DNA from: Aquimarina megaterium XH134
GTDB lineage: Bacteria > Bacteroidota > Bacteroidia > Flavobacteriales > Flavobacteriaceae
NCBI RefSeq assembly: GCF_000520975.1
Contig: NZ_JACB01000040.1
Span: forward strand, 44,789 to 108,788
Length of the DNA: 64,000 nt
Direction of reading: 5' to 3'
Shown: one piece after another, positions 34,793 to 43,718 of the stretch
How the letters are laid out: each line of letters begins with the position of its first letter
Numbering within the stretch: the first letter of the stretch is position 1
The notes under the pieces: model-generated
Told to the model about the DNA's origin: nothing
Database searches by the model: none
Seen by the model: only the letters and a program-made list of their open reading frames with translations
Translations under genes and position numbers: made by a program

Positions 34793-37234
34793 ATGCAGAA
34801 CAAATTTTTTTGTTTATTATTTTTTGTACACTTTGTCTTAATTTCTCAAGTTAGTATTAACGGTATTGTCATTGACGAAAGTTCTAATCAACCCTTGCCA
34901 TTTGCCACTGTAAAAACCAGTAATTCCTCATACGCTTTAACCTCTGTTAAGGGTGAGTTTGTTATACGATGTAATACCTACCCTGTTAATCTAACTATAA
35001 GCTATCTAGGGTATCAGACAAAGACTATTTTAATTACTTCCAAAAGTTCAGAAAAAATAGAAGTACGACTTAGTACTAAAGAGGAAAACCTTGAGACAGT
35101 AAAGCTAGATGCCCCCGAAAACATTGCAGCTCAACTCATTATTGAAGCCATAAGCAAGAAAAACAAAAATAATCCAAAAAAGATATTACGTAATTTTAGT
35201 TATAAAAGTTACAACAAACTAAAGATCACAGAAGATAATCAAGCTCAATTAAATACTCTGGACACTACAAGTGTCGATATGGAGCATTTATTTAACAAAG
35301 CTCATTCCTTTCTTTCAGAAAAAATAAGTTTACACCAATTTAGAAAAAATGCAGGCGAAAAAGAGACAGTTTTAGCAACTCGAATGAGTGGTTTTAAAGA
35401 GCCCATTTATAATGTACTGGGGATCAAAATACAATCTAATTCTCTTTATGATGAAGATTACACGATTTTTAACAATAAATACATAGGACCATTATCAAAC
35501 AGAGCCCTAAGAAATTATTATTATAAGGTTCTCGATACTGTACAGGGTAAAAACCCAGCTTACGTGATTCTTTTTCAACCCCGTAAGTCTAAAAATTATG
35601 CAAGTTTAGAGGGCGTATTATATATAGATACAAAATCATTAGCAATTCAAAAAGCTATTATAGAACTACGAGGCGAACTTAATGTGATGGCAACTCATAG
35701 TTTTAAATATTTCGCTGAACAAAAAAGCTGGTTCCCAACCAAACAGGAAATCACAATAAGACCAGGGAATGGAAGACAAAAAGTAAGTTTATTTGGAGGC
35801 CGAATCTCTGTAGGAAGATTAGGGAATGATAAAAAAAGTTCTTCTGGAAATAATGATTTTTTAGTTTCTACAACAGATTTATTTGATATCAAATTAGATA
35901 CTAGTCAAGATATTAAACAAAACCAAGCTACAATAAGAATAGATCCCGAAGCTAATAATAGACCTGAATCTTATTGGAATCAATATCGTACCAGTGCAAT
36001 TACAGAAAAAGATCTAAACTCGTTTCAAGTCATAGATAGCATTGTACAAGCACAAAACATAGAACGCAGAATTGATGTTATCCAAAGTTTTAATATTGGA
36101 TATTACCCAGTAGGGTTTTTCAATTTTGATCTCACTTATCCCATAAAATACAATAATTATGAAGGGTTACGACTAGGAATAGGTGGCTTAACAAACACAA
36201 AATTCTCTAATCAATTTAGATTAGAAGGATATTTTGTTTACGGATTTAGAGATTCAAAATCCAAATATGGTATAGGAGGAGGTTTATTAGTAAATAAAAA
36301 ATCAAACTCATGGTTTAATTTTAATTATACCGATGATATTAGAGAAGTAGGTAGTTTCCTTTATCTTACAGACAGAAGAGTATATTCTTTATTCGAGCCT
36401 CGTTTGGTAAATATAGATTTCTATTACAAGCACAGAACCTGGAGTGCTAGTTTGCAGCAGCAGATATTTCCTAAACTACTCTCAGAAACTCAATTTTCTA
36501 TAAGCAATATAAATCAAACCGGAGGATATCAATATCTAAATGACGGTAATCTATTTTCGGGATATAAAACAGCAGAAGCTACAATAGCGTTAAGATGGAG
36601 TCCGTTTAGTAAATTTCTAAAAACACCCAATCGATATAAAGAAATTCATGATGGGTACCCCAAAATTACTGCGCAATATACGCAAGGTTTCAAGGGTGTA
36701 TTTGATAGTAATTTCTCTTATAGCAAAATAGGTTTAAAAGCAGAATATATCATTAACCGTATTAATCAATCTAAAACAAGTATTTTATTTGAAGCAGATA
36801 TCGCTTCTGGAGATATCCCACTCACACATTTGTATCACGCTTATCCTAATGCTCCGACTAAAGAAACAGTACTTCAACGATTTTCTGTAGCCGGTAGAAG
36901 GACTTTTGAAACTATGTATTTTGGTGAATTTTTTAATGACAGGCTGGCAACATTACAGGTCAAACATAGAATTAAGCCTGTAAAAATTACAAATTGGTTT
37001 AAACCAGAACTCGTTTTTATAACTCGCTATGCAATCGGAGATGTTAGCAATCTTGAAAACCATCAAGGGGTAAATTTTTCATCTTTGCAACGTGGATATC
37101 AAGAATCAGGATTTGAAATCAACAAATTATTTGCCGGTTTTGGGCTTAGTTTTGCCTATCGCTATGGCGCCTACCATCTTCCTCGTTTTGAGGATAATAT
37201 TTCGGGTAAGTTTACTTTTTACTTAAAACTATAG
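34793..37234 (+). CDS. DUF5686 outer-membrane protein with carboxypeptidase-regulatory-like domain
   Basis: An exported protein of 813 residues. The ATG at 34793 (MQNKFFCLLFFVHF) is chosen; an upstream TTG adds six residues and overlaps the start region of transcription. After the signal peptide (cleaved near SQ, about residue 20) comes a CarboxypepD_reg-like beta sandwich (about 22-105: INGIVIDESSNQPLPFATVKT, LTISYLGYQTKTILI) of the kind found at the front of TonB-dependent receptors. The remainder is DUF5686, rich in beta strands and ending with GKFTFYLKL, so a membrane barrel is likely. There is no TonB plug domain. Function unknown. Confidence 0.86.
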   Translation: MQNKFFCLLFFVHFVLISQVSINGIVIDESSNQPLPFATVKTSNSSYALTSVKGEFVIRCNTYPVNLTISYLGYQTKTILITSKSSEKIEVRLSTKEENLETVKLDAPENIAAQLIIEAISKKNKNNPKKILRNFSYKSYNKLKITEDNQAQLNTLDTTSVDMEHLFNKAHSFLSEKISLHQFRKNAGEKETVLATRMSGFKEPIYNVLGIKIQSNSLYDEDYTIFNNKYIGPLSNRALRNYYYKVLDTVQGKNPAYVILFQPRKSKNYASLEGVLYIDTKSLAIQKAIIELRGELNVMATHSFKYFAEQKSWFPTKQEITIRPGNGRQKVSLFGGRISVGRLGNDKKSSSGNNDFLVSTTDLFDIKLDTSQDIKQNQATIRIDPEANNRPESYWNQYRTSAITEKDLNSFQVIDSIVQAQNIERRIDVIQSFNIGYYPVGFFNFDLTYPIKYNNYEGLRLGIGGLTNTKFSNQFRLEGYFVYGFRDSKSKYGIGGGLLVNKKSNSWFNFNYTDDIREVGSFLYLTDRRVYSLFEPRLVNIDFYYKHRTWSASLQQQIFPKLLSETQFSISNINQTGGYQYLNDGNLFSGYKTAEATIALRWSPFSKFLKTPNRYKEIHDGYPKITAQYTQGFKGVFDSNFSYSKIGLKAEYIINRINQSKTSILFEADIASGDIPLTHLYHAYPNAPTKETVLQRFSVAGRRTFETMYFGEFFNDRLATLQVKHRIKPVKITNWFKPELVFITRYAIGDVSNLENHQGVNFSSLQRGYQESGFEINKLFAGFGLSFAYRYGAYHLPRFEDNISGKFTFYLKL

Positions 37235-37293
37235 TCTTTACACAATAAATCATTTTCTTTTCAGAAATACCTGAATAATAATTCCCCAATCCT

Positions 37294-37301
37294 TACATTT
37301 G
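37294..37301 (+). promoter_or_regulatory. -7 box of the MMPL transporter gene
   Basis: TACATTTG, exact TAnnTTTG, 17 bases before the ATG at 37319. No good -33. Confidence 0.5.
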
Positions 37302-37318
37302 CAGCAGGAAAATAAAGG

Positions 37319-39727
37319 ATGGCAAAATTATTCAGTTTCGGGTTTTGGAATGCACTGGCTGGAATTATACTTCGCAATAGGGCAGTAATATTTCTGGCAA
37401 TAATAGGAATTACGGTTTTTTTAGGTTTTCAGTGGAAAAACATGAAATTTTCTCACTCAGAGGCGAATCTACTCCCCGATGATCACGAGGTAAATATATT
37501 ATATCAAAAATTCCTTCAAAAATTTGGTGAAGAAGGCAATCTAATTGTAATGGCTGTTAAAGACAGTACACTTTTTACTCCTAAAAAGCTAAAAGCGTGG
37601 AATGATTTTAATAATTCGTTTAAAAAATATGAAGAGATTGATCTGGTTGTTTCTATAGCCGATCTTAAAACTTTAAAAAAAGAAGATAATCCTGCACGAT
37701 TTGAGTTAGTTCCTTTTATTAAGGATTCTAGCTATACTGAAAAACAAGTATCCAAATACGAAAATGAGTTATTTAATAAGTTACCATTTTATGAAGGACT
37801 TGTATACAGCACGAAATCAAAAACTATCCAAAGCGCACTATATCTAAAAAAGGATATTGTAAACACCAAAAAGCGAAAAAAGTTTATTGAAGAAGTTTTA
37901 CTTCCTTCTGTTTTAGCTTTTGAAAACGAGTACAAGATGGACGTAAAAGTATCTGGTATGCCATATATCAGAACTTTAAATTCGCAAAACATAATGGATG
38001 AAATAGAAATTTTCATTCTTGCAGCTCTATTGGTTACTTCATTAATTTTCTTTTTCTTTTTTAGATCCTTAAGAGCCACTTTTATATCCATGACTGCTGT
38101 AATTATTGGAGTAATGTGGGCTTTTGGAATTTTAGGGCTTTTAGAATATGAAATAACTGTACTTACGGCTATTATCCCACCGTTAGTAATTGTAATTGGT
38201 ATTCCTAATTGTATTTTCTTAATTAATAAATATCAACAAGAAATAAAAAAACATGGTAATAAAGCAAAATCTCTTCAACGGGTAATAACCAAAGTGGGTA
38301 ATGCTACATTAATGACTAATGTAACTACTGCTTCAGGATTTGCAACATTTGCCCTAACCGAAAGTAAATTACTTAAAGAATTTGGTATTGTTGCTTCTTT
38401 AAATATAATCGCTCTATTTATACTTTGTCTTCTGGTCATTACTATAATTTATAGTTATATGCCCCAACCCAAAGAAAGACACTTAAAACACCTGGGTAAA
38501 GGGTGGATTGAGAAGCTAATGGATTGGATGGAAAAGATGGTAAAAACCAGACGAGTAACAATCTACTTTTCTTCTGTTATTATTCTAATCGTTAGCATTA
38601 TTGGTATTTATACTATAAAAGTTTCTGGAAGCCTATTAGAAGACATGCCCAAATCTGCCGGGTTTTATAAGGATATAGAGTTTTTTGAAGAAGAATTTGA
38701 TGGTGTTATGCCATTAGAAATATTAGTAGATACAAAGAGAAAACAAGGAGTATTAAAATTACCTACATTAAAACGTATGGAAAAACTACAGGAGCTTCTT
38801 GAAGAAACTCCTGAGTTGTCAAAGCCTATTTCTATTGTTAATCTGGTTAAATACTCTAAGCAAGCTTTTTATAATGGAAATCCTAAATATTATCAAATAC
38901 CTACCAGCCAGGAACGAAACTTTATTTTGCCGTATGCCAAAAGTTTTGAATCTAAAGTAGGAGTAATGAATAGTTACGTGGATTCTACCGGACAATACGC
39001 TAGGATCACTACTTTCATGAAAGATGTAGGTACAGAAGAAATGGAGCGTATAGAAGCTACCCTAAAACCACAATTAGAGAAAATTTTCCCAAAAGAAAGA
39101 TATGACGTTTCTTTTACTGGTAAAGCCCTTATTTTTCAGAAAGGAACTAAATACCTAGTATGGAATTTATCTTTTTCTCTAGGTCTTGCGGTGATCTTGA
39201 TTGCTCTTTTTATGGCCTGGATGTTTCGATCCTGGAAAATGATTGTCATATCACTTATACCAAATTTATTACCATTGCTAATGACTGCAGGCCTTATGGG
39301 ATATCTTGGTGTGCCGATAAAGCCTTCTACAATATTAGTTTTTAGTATTGCATTTGGAATTTCTGTAGATGACACTATACATTTCCTTGCAAAATACCGG
39401 CAAGAATTAAAATCAAATCACTGGAGGATTAGAAAATCTGTTCTTGCTTCATTACGAGAAACAGGAGTGAGTATGTTTTATACCTCAACTGTTTTATTTT
39501 TTGGTTTCTCGGTATTCATGATATCTAGTTTTGGAGGAACCAAGGCACTTGGAGGCTTGGTATCAACAACTTTATTATTTGCTATGCTGGCAAATCTTTT
39601 ACTACTTCCTTCCTTATTACTTTCATTAGAACGAAGTATTGCAAATAAGAAAACTCTTAAAGAACCTACCCTGAAAATCATTCCTAATGATGAAGAACTT
39701 GAAGAAACTCAAGGTGAGGAAGAATAA
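37319..39727 (+). CDS. MMPL/RND superfamily membrane transporter
   Basis: An 802-residue RND-superfamily exporter of the MMPL/patched-like type. One N-terminal helix (about 22-40) is followed by a large periplasmic loop (45-220), five helices (about 226-385, with VTTASGFATFALTESKLLKEFG between), a second N-terminal-type helix (about 415-437), a second loop (440-610) and the last five helices (about 615-780, with SIAFGISVDDTIHFLAKYR). The repeat of the two halves is clear, and the ISVDD motif is typical of the group. The C-terminus is a short acidic tail. Substrate unknown; lipids or hydrophobic compounds are usual for the family. Single gene. Confidence 0.9.
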   Translation: MAKLFSFGFWNALAGIILRNRAVIFLAIIGITVFLGFQWKNMKFSHSEANLLPDDHEVNILYQKFLQKFGEEGNLIVMAVKDSTLFTPKKLKAWNDFNNSFKKYEEIDLVVSIADLKTLKKEDNPARFELVPFIKDSSYTEKQVSKYENELFNKLPFYEGLVYSTKSKTIQSALYLKKDIVNTKKRKKFIEEVLLPSVLAFENEYKMDVKVSGMPYIRTLNSQNIMDEIEIFILAALLVTSLIFFFFFRSLRATFISMTAVIIGVMWAFGILGLLEYEITVLTAIIPPLVIVIGIPNCIFLINKYQQEIKKHGNKAKSLQRVITKVGNATLMTNVTTASGFATFALTESKLLKEFGIVASLNIIALFILCLLVITIIYSYMPQPKERHLKHLGKGWIEKLMDWMEKMVKTRRVTIYFSSVIILIVSIIGIYTIKVSGSLLEDMPKSAGFYKDIEFFEEEFDGVMPLEILVDTKRKQGVLKLPTLKRMEKLQELLEETPELSKPISIVNLVKYSKQAFYNGNPKYYQIPTSQERNFILPYAKSFESKVGVMNSYVDSTGQYARITTFMKDVGTEEMERIEATLKPQLEKIFPKERYDVSFTGKALIFQKGTKYLVWNLSFSLGLAVILIALFMAWMFRSWKMIVISLIPNLLPLLMTAGLMGYLGVPIKPSTILVFSIAFGISVDDTIHFLAKYRQELKSNHWRIRKSVLASLRETGVSMFYTSTVLFFGFSVFMISSFGGTKALGGLVSTTLLFAMLANLLLLPSLLLSLERSIANKKTLKEPTLKIIPNDEELEETQGEEE

Positions 39728-39763
39728 AGAAAATAAGACATAAAAAACACATAATATTATCAA

Positions 39764-39791
39764 AAAAAAAGCCCCGCTAGAAACTAGCGGG
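39764..39791 (-). terminator. Minus-strand terminator of candidate small RNA B
   Basis: Minus strand CCCGCTAG-TTT-CTAGCGGG followed by GCTTTTTTTTT. On the plus strand the stem is followed by ACTTCT, with no T-run, so it is not the terminator of the MMPL gene. No annotated minus-strand gene reads into it. Confidence 0.8.
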
Positions 39792-39860
39792 ACTTCTGTA
39801 AGATAGATTACCCCAAAACCTATCGAACTAAACTTAACGTAAACACAATCGTCATAATTG
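39764..39860 (-). ncRNA. Candidate small RNA B, minus strand
   Basis: A compact minus-strand unit in the 624-base gap upstream of asnS: promoter block at 39866-39950, predicted start near 39860, and a perfect intrinsic terminator at 39764-39791, giving an RNA of about 97 nt. The only ORF in it is 11 codons (ATG at 39855), with almost no leader. This is the cleanest of the proposed small RNAs because its terminator is directed only to the minus strand. Confidence 0.5.
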
Positions 39861-39865
39861 CATAT

Positions 39866-39950
39866 GCAAGATACTGCCCCTTTTTATATTTTGAAATACC
39901 TAATAGGGGGGAAAAATCCCCTTTTTACCTAAACAGCTTAAACTTTAACA
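39866..39950 (-). promoter_or_regulatory. GGGG/CCCC promoter block, site B
   Basis: Minus strand, in order: TGTTAA (39945-39950), 23 nt, GGGGATTTTTCCCCCC (39906-39921), then from the fourth C 34 nt containing GGTATTT, then TATCTTGCAT whose TA is at 39872-39873. The distances equal those of site A, with a weaker -7 box. Confidence 0.55.
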
Positions 39951-40252
39951 CTATTTAAACAAGTAAAATCCAACAAAACAGTATTTAAACTACTGATTTG
40001 CAGTATTTTAAATATAAATGAAAACTTGTTTTTTTTACAATAATTTATCAAATAAACTCTCAAATACGTCTGTTTTTCAATCAAAAACATATCTAATTAC
40101 GGTTTTTACGTAGAATCATAATTCGAAAAAACGTCAGATTTTGGTATTTTGATTGTATAAACTCACCAGTATCAAAAAGAGCATCAAAATATATTTTAAT
40201 TGCTATACCTTTTTTGAATTCATAAGATTATGCTTCAATCGGATTAAAAAAT

Positions 40253-40260
40253 TATCTTTG
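40253..40260 (+). promoter_or_regulatory. -7 box of asnS
   Basis: TATCTTTG, exact TAnnTTTG, 91 bases before the ATG. The leader between contains the hairpin at 40283-40326. Confidence 0.55.
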
Positions 40261-40282
40261 CTACCTCAAAATTTAAACATCC

Positions 40283-40326
40283 TTGGTTTTATACTCACTA
40301 AATTGTATTGGAGGCTATAAAACCAA
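40283..40326 (+). promoter_or_regulatory. Leader hairpin of asnS
   Basis: TTGGTTTTATA (40283-40293) pairs perfectly with TATAAAACCAA (40316-40326), enclosing a 22-nt loop that contains TTGGAGGC. It lies inside the asnS leader, 25 bases before the ATG, so it may control synthetase expression. There is no T-run after it. Confidence 0.5.
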
Positions 40327-40351
40327 AAACAAATAATATCAAAAAAAACAG

Positions 40352-41794
40352 ATGAAACATACTAAAGTAATAGAGGTACTACAAAGTGATAAATTATTAC
40401 AGCCCGTACTTGTTAAAGGTTGGGTTCGTTCTTTTAGAAATGATCGTTTTATAGCGGTTAATGATGGATCAACTATTAATAATATTCAGTGTGTTTTAGA
40501 AGATAATACAATCGATGCTGCTATACAAAGCAGAATAAATGTTGGTGCAGCAGTTGCGATAGAAGGTACTCTTATCGAAAGTCAAGGAAAAGGGCAACGT
40601 GTAGAGATCCAGATATCTAATGTAGAAATCGAAGGAAATGCTGATCCTGAAGAGTTAAAACTTACTATTTTATCTCCAAAACGACATACATTAGAAAAAT
40701 TACGTGAGCAAGCTCACTTAAGGGTTCGCACCAATACTTTTGGAGCTATCATGAGAGTGCGCTCAAAATTATCTTTTGCAATACATGAATATTTTCAAAA
40801 GAATGATTTTTACTATGTACATACACCAGTAATTACAAAAAGTGATGCCGAGGGTGCTGGAGAAGCATTTAAAGTAACTAATATGGATCTTAATAACATT
40901 CCGAAAAATGAGAATGGTGAGGTTGATTATAAAGAAGATTTTTTTGGTGGTGAAACAAACCTAACGGTTTCTGGCCAATTAGAAGCAGAGACTTATGCAA
41001 TGGGATTAGGTCAGGTATATACTTTTGGACCTACTTTTAGGGCAGAAAACTCAAATACATCGAGACACCTTGCAGAATTCTGGATGGTAGAACCAGAAGT
41101 CGCTTTCTGTGATCTGGATGGCAATATGGACTTGGCAGAAGACTTTATTAAATACGTAATCCAGTTTATTTTAGATAACTGCCAGGATGATCTTGAATTT
41201 CTAGAAAATCGCCTAGTACAGGAAGATAAACAAAAACCTCAGGCAGAACGTGCCGAAATGTTATTGCGAGATAAACTAAAGTTTATATTAGAGAACAATT
41301 TTAAACGAGTAAGCTATACCGAAGCCATTGATATTCTTAAAAATTCTAAACCCAATAAGAAGAAGAAATTCAAATTTCCTATTGATGGATGGGGCGCTGA
41401 CCTACAGAGTGAACACGAAAGATTTCTTGTCGAAAAACATTTTAAATGTCCTGTGATTTTATTTGATTACCCTGCAGATATTAAATCGTTTTATATGCGA
41501 CTTAATGAAGATGGAAAAACGGTAAGGGCTATGGATATTTTATTTCCTGGTATTGGGGAAATAGTGGGTGGTTCTCAACGTGAAGAGCGTTTGGATGTAC
41601 TTAAAGAAAAGATGGCTGCTCTTAATATTCCTGAAGAAGAATTATGGTGGTATTTAGATACTCGTCGTTTTGGTACGTGTACACATAGTGGTTTTGGACT
41701 TGGGTTTGAGCGTCTTGTTCTTTTTGTAACAGGGATGGGTAATATTCGTGATGTGATTCCTTATCCAAGAACACCTCTTAATGCAGAGTTTTAA
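40352..41794 (+). CDS. asnS: Asparagine--tRNA ligase
   Basis: Class IIb aminoacyl-tRNA synthetase (480 aa) charging tRNA-Asn. The N-terminal OB-fold anticodon-binding domain is at about 15-105 (VKGWVRSFRNDRFIAVNDGS); the catalytic domain follows with motif 2 TFGPTFRAENSNTSRHLAEFWMVEPE (about 226-251) and motif 3 GFGLGFERLVLFVTGMGNIRDVIPYPRTP (about 445-473). The SNTSRHLAEF form and ending PYPRTPLNAEF mark AsnRS rather than AspRS. Own promoter with a structured leader; it is followed by a bidirectional terminator. Confidence 0.97.
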   Translation: MKHTKVIEVLQSDKLLQPVLVKGWVRSFRNDRFIAVNDGSTINNIQCVLEDNTIDAAIQSRINVGAAVAIEGTLIESQGKGQRVEIQISNVEIEGNADPEELKLTILSPKRHTLEKLREQAHLRVRTNTFGAIMRVRSKLSFAIHEYFQKNDFYYVHTPVITKSDAEGAGEAFKVTNMDLNNIPKNENGEVDYKEDFFGGETNLTVSGQLEAETYAMGLGQVYTFGPTFRAENSNTSRHLAEFWMVEPEVAFCDLDGNMDLAEDFIKYVIQFILDNCQDDLEFLENRLVQEDKQKPQAERAEMLLRDKLKFILENNFKRVSYTEAIDILKNSKPNKKKKFKFPIDGWGADLQSEHERFLVEKHFKCPVILFDYPADIKSFYMRLNEDGKTVRAMDILFPGIGEIVGGSQREERLDVLKEKMAALNIPEEELWWYLDTRRFGTCTHSGFGLGFERLVLFVTGMGNIRDVIPYPRTPLNAEF

Positions 41795-41830
41795 TCTTCT
41801 TATTACATAAATAAAGATCAAATATAGATT

Positions 41831-41869
41831 ACTTCCTCAATAATGGCTTAAATTCATTTTTGAGGAAGT
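41831..41869. terminator. Shared terminator of asnS and the LytTR operon
   Basis: ACTTCCTCAA (41831-41840) pairs perfectly with TTGAGGAAGT (41860-41869), loop 19 nt, followed by TTTAT on the plus strand. It lies between convergent asnS and the LytTR regulator. Confidence 0.65.
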
Positions 41870-41887
41870 TTTATATTCTTCTGTGTT

Positions 41888-42646
41888 TTAATTTCCCTCA
41901 AACCATTGTTTAAAATCTGCAACTTTCTCACGGCTAACAATAACTTCTTTATCTATATTTTGGTTTAAAGTAAGTTTTAAACGCCTGTTAGAATAAACCA
42001 ATACATCCTGTATCGTATTGATATTGACAATAAAAGTTCGATTTACTCTAAAAAAACTTTTGGGCTCCAATAATTCTTCAAGAGTTTCTAATTTATATTC
42101 TATCATATATTTTTTTCGGTTTTCTGCAACAAGGTATGCATCTCGTCCTTCTGCAAAGAAAAAGGAAATATCCTCGCTCTTAACTGAATGAATATGATTT
42201 CCCAGGCGAACCAAAAACCTATTTTTATATGTACTACTAGTCATATTCTTAACCGCATGACTAACATTAACCTCTCCCAAAAACTGAGATCGTAATGTCT
42301 CTAGTTTTTTTAATGCTTTTGAAAGATCTGTAAACAATATTGGCTTTAGAAGATAGTCTATACTATTTACCTTAAAAGCATCAATCGCAAACTCATCAAA
42401 GGCTGTAGTAAAGATTACGGGTTTACTCACTTTAACTTTATTAAAAATCTCAAAACTAAGTCCATCTATAAGTTGAACATCCATAAAAAAGAGATCTACT
42501 TCTTCCTGATGTGAGTCTATCCAAAGTGCCGCTTCTTCTATTGAAACCAGTTTACTTATTACCTTAATATCAGAATCATATTTTAACAAGTAACGTTCTA
42601 ATTTTTCTGCTGCTAAAGGTTCGTCTTCAATTATTGCTACTTTCAT
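41888..42646 (-). CDS. LytTR-family response regulator
   Basis: A 252-residue response regulator. The receiver domain (1-120) has the acidic pair in IIEDEP (residues 7-9), phospho-acceptor Asp56 in LFFMDVQL, the switch Thr in FTTAFDEFA and Lys in YLLKPI. The LytTR DNA-binding domain is at about 145-250 (RFLVRLGNHIHSVKSEDISFFFAEGRDAYL, FFRVNRTFIVNINTI). Last gene of the four-gene operon 46280-41888; its start overlaps the end of the degenerate kinase gene by 20 bases, so they are made together. Confidence 0.95.
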   Translation of the reverse strand: MKVAIIEDEPLAAEKLERYLLKYDSDIKVISKLVSIEEAALWIDSHQEEVDLFFMDVQLIDGLSFEIFNKVKVSKPVIFTTAFDEFAIDAFKVNSIDYLLKPILFTDLSKALKKLETLRSQFLGEVNVSHAVKNMTSSTYKNRFLVRLGNHIHSVKSEDISFFFAEGRDAYLVAENRKKYMIEYKLETLEELLEPKSFFRVNRTFIVNINTIQDVLVYSNRRLKLTLNQNIDKEVIVSREKVADFKQWFEGN

Positions 42647-43661
42647 CGATAGTAAGTTTTGGTATATAAATTATAGTATACATATCATCTTTGGTAATAG
42701 TAATTGGTATATCTGTATAGAATCGATACATATCCTGAATATCTTTGATACTATTGCAATCCATAGTATAACTAATCTTTTCCTGATGTGGATATTTTAA
42801 CAACACATATTTCGAATCCTGAGTCATTGTCACAATAAGTTCTGTTTCTCTTGAAACTATTGTACTTCTTATAATCTGTTCTGCACAGGATAAAAGACTA
42901 CCAGGAACAACTAACGTATGTATGGATTCTTCTTTAATAAATTTCGTTTTTCTGTATGGCAAATACTCAAATAAAAGTAGTAATTGATCCAAAGCATCGA
43001 GTTCTTCGTTAATAGGCACTAACTCTTTTATTGTTTTGGAAAGGATATATCGGTATACAGCCGAGAAATGATCTACCAAAAATTCTGCTTTATCAGTATC
43101 CTTTTTCATGACCAATATTAGCGACTCTAAGGTTTCAAACATTAATGTAGGATTTATTCCTTTTTTAAATTGAATAAAATCCTGTTCTACCCCCTCTTTC
43201 AGAGATAGTTCTTTTGTCATTATTTCTGTGTTTATTTTATGTAAAAACTGATGACTTAGGTATAATGAAAGGTATATTATTGTAATCACCGAAAAGATAC
43301 TATTGAAAACAATAAGCTCAGAGCTATTAGGTGTAAACCCTAGCACTAAATCAAAATACAGAAACATCGATCCAGAAACTAAAAGTATAGAAGTAATTAC
43401 CGAAATAATGATTTGCAGTATAATCTTACCTACCAACGAATTTGGAAATTTTAGCTTTTCAAAAAAAAATAAAGAAATTCTAGAATATTCCTGAATAAGA
43501 TAGGCTAAACCAATACATACATATAATTCTTGCCCAAGAAATTCTTCTTGTAACTGGGTAACATTATTATTAACCAGTAAAATAAGCAGATACACCAGAG
43601 CACCACTACAAAGAGGGCTAATGATTCTAAATATTGGATTATGTATAAATAACTTATTCAC
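42627..43661 (-). CDS. Degenerate LytS-type kinase-like membrane protein (probable pseudokinase)
   Basis: A protein of 344 residues with four helices (about 12-31, 46-62, 76-104, 118-138) and a cytoplasmic region built like PF06580 kinases. Where the active kinase has SPHFLFNSVNTI, this one reads NPTLMFETLESL (residues 170-181): the phospho-accepting His is Thr172 and the Asn is Glu176. The ATPase part (about 240-340) has no recognisable N-box (ENAVKH) or GxGLxN loop. The helical segment after the His box (FLVDHFSAVYRYILSKT) is kept, so it should still form the dimer interface. It lies 57 bases after the intact kinase and overlaps the LytTR regulator. Probably an allosteric partner. Confidence 0.82.
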   Translation of the reverse strand: MNKLFIHNPIFRIISPLCSGALVYLLILLVNNNVTQLQEEFLGQELYVCIGLAYLIQEYSRISLFFFEKLKFPNSLVGKIILQIIISVITSILLVSGSMFLYFDLVLGFTPNSSELIVFNSIFSVITIIYLSLYLSHQFLHKINTEIMTKELSLKEGVEQDFIQFKKGINPTLMFETLESLILVMKKDTDKAEFLVDHFSAVYRYILSKTIKELVPINEELDALDQLLLLFEYLPYRKTKFIKEESIHTLVVPGSLLSCAEQIIRSTIVSRETELIVTMTQDSKYVLLKYPHQEKISYTMDCNSIKDIQDMYRFYTDIPITITKDDMYTIIYIPKLTIDESSNN

Positions 43662-43718
43662 TCGTTTGTACTTTAGTATTTATTTGAATTCACATTAACG
43701 TTTTTAGGTAAACTTACT

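Noticed and set aside
39820..39915. Minus-strand frame reading KYKKGQYLAYAIMTIVFTLSLVR before a stop, like a tiny membrane peptide
   Set aside because: It has no ATG, GTG or TTG at its front (only an ATT), and the predicted transcript start near 39860 falls inside it; only 11 codons remain from an ATG.
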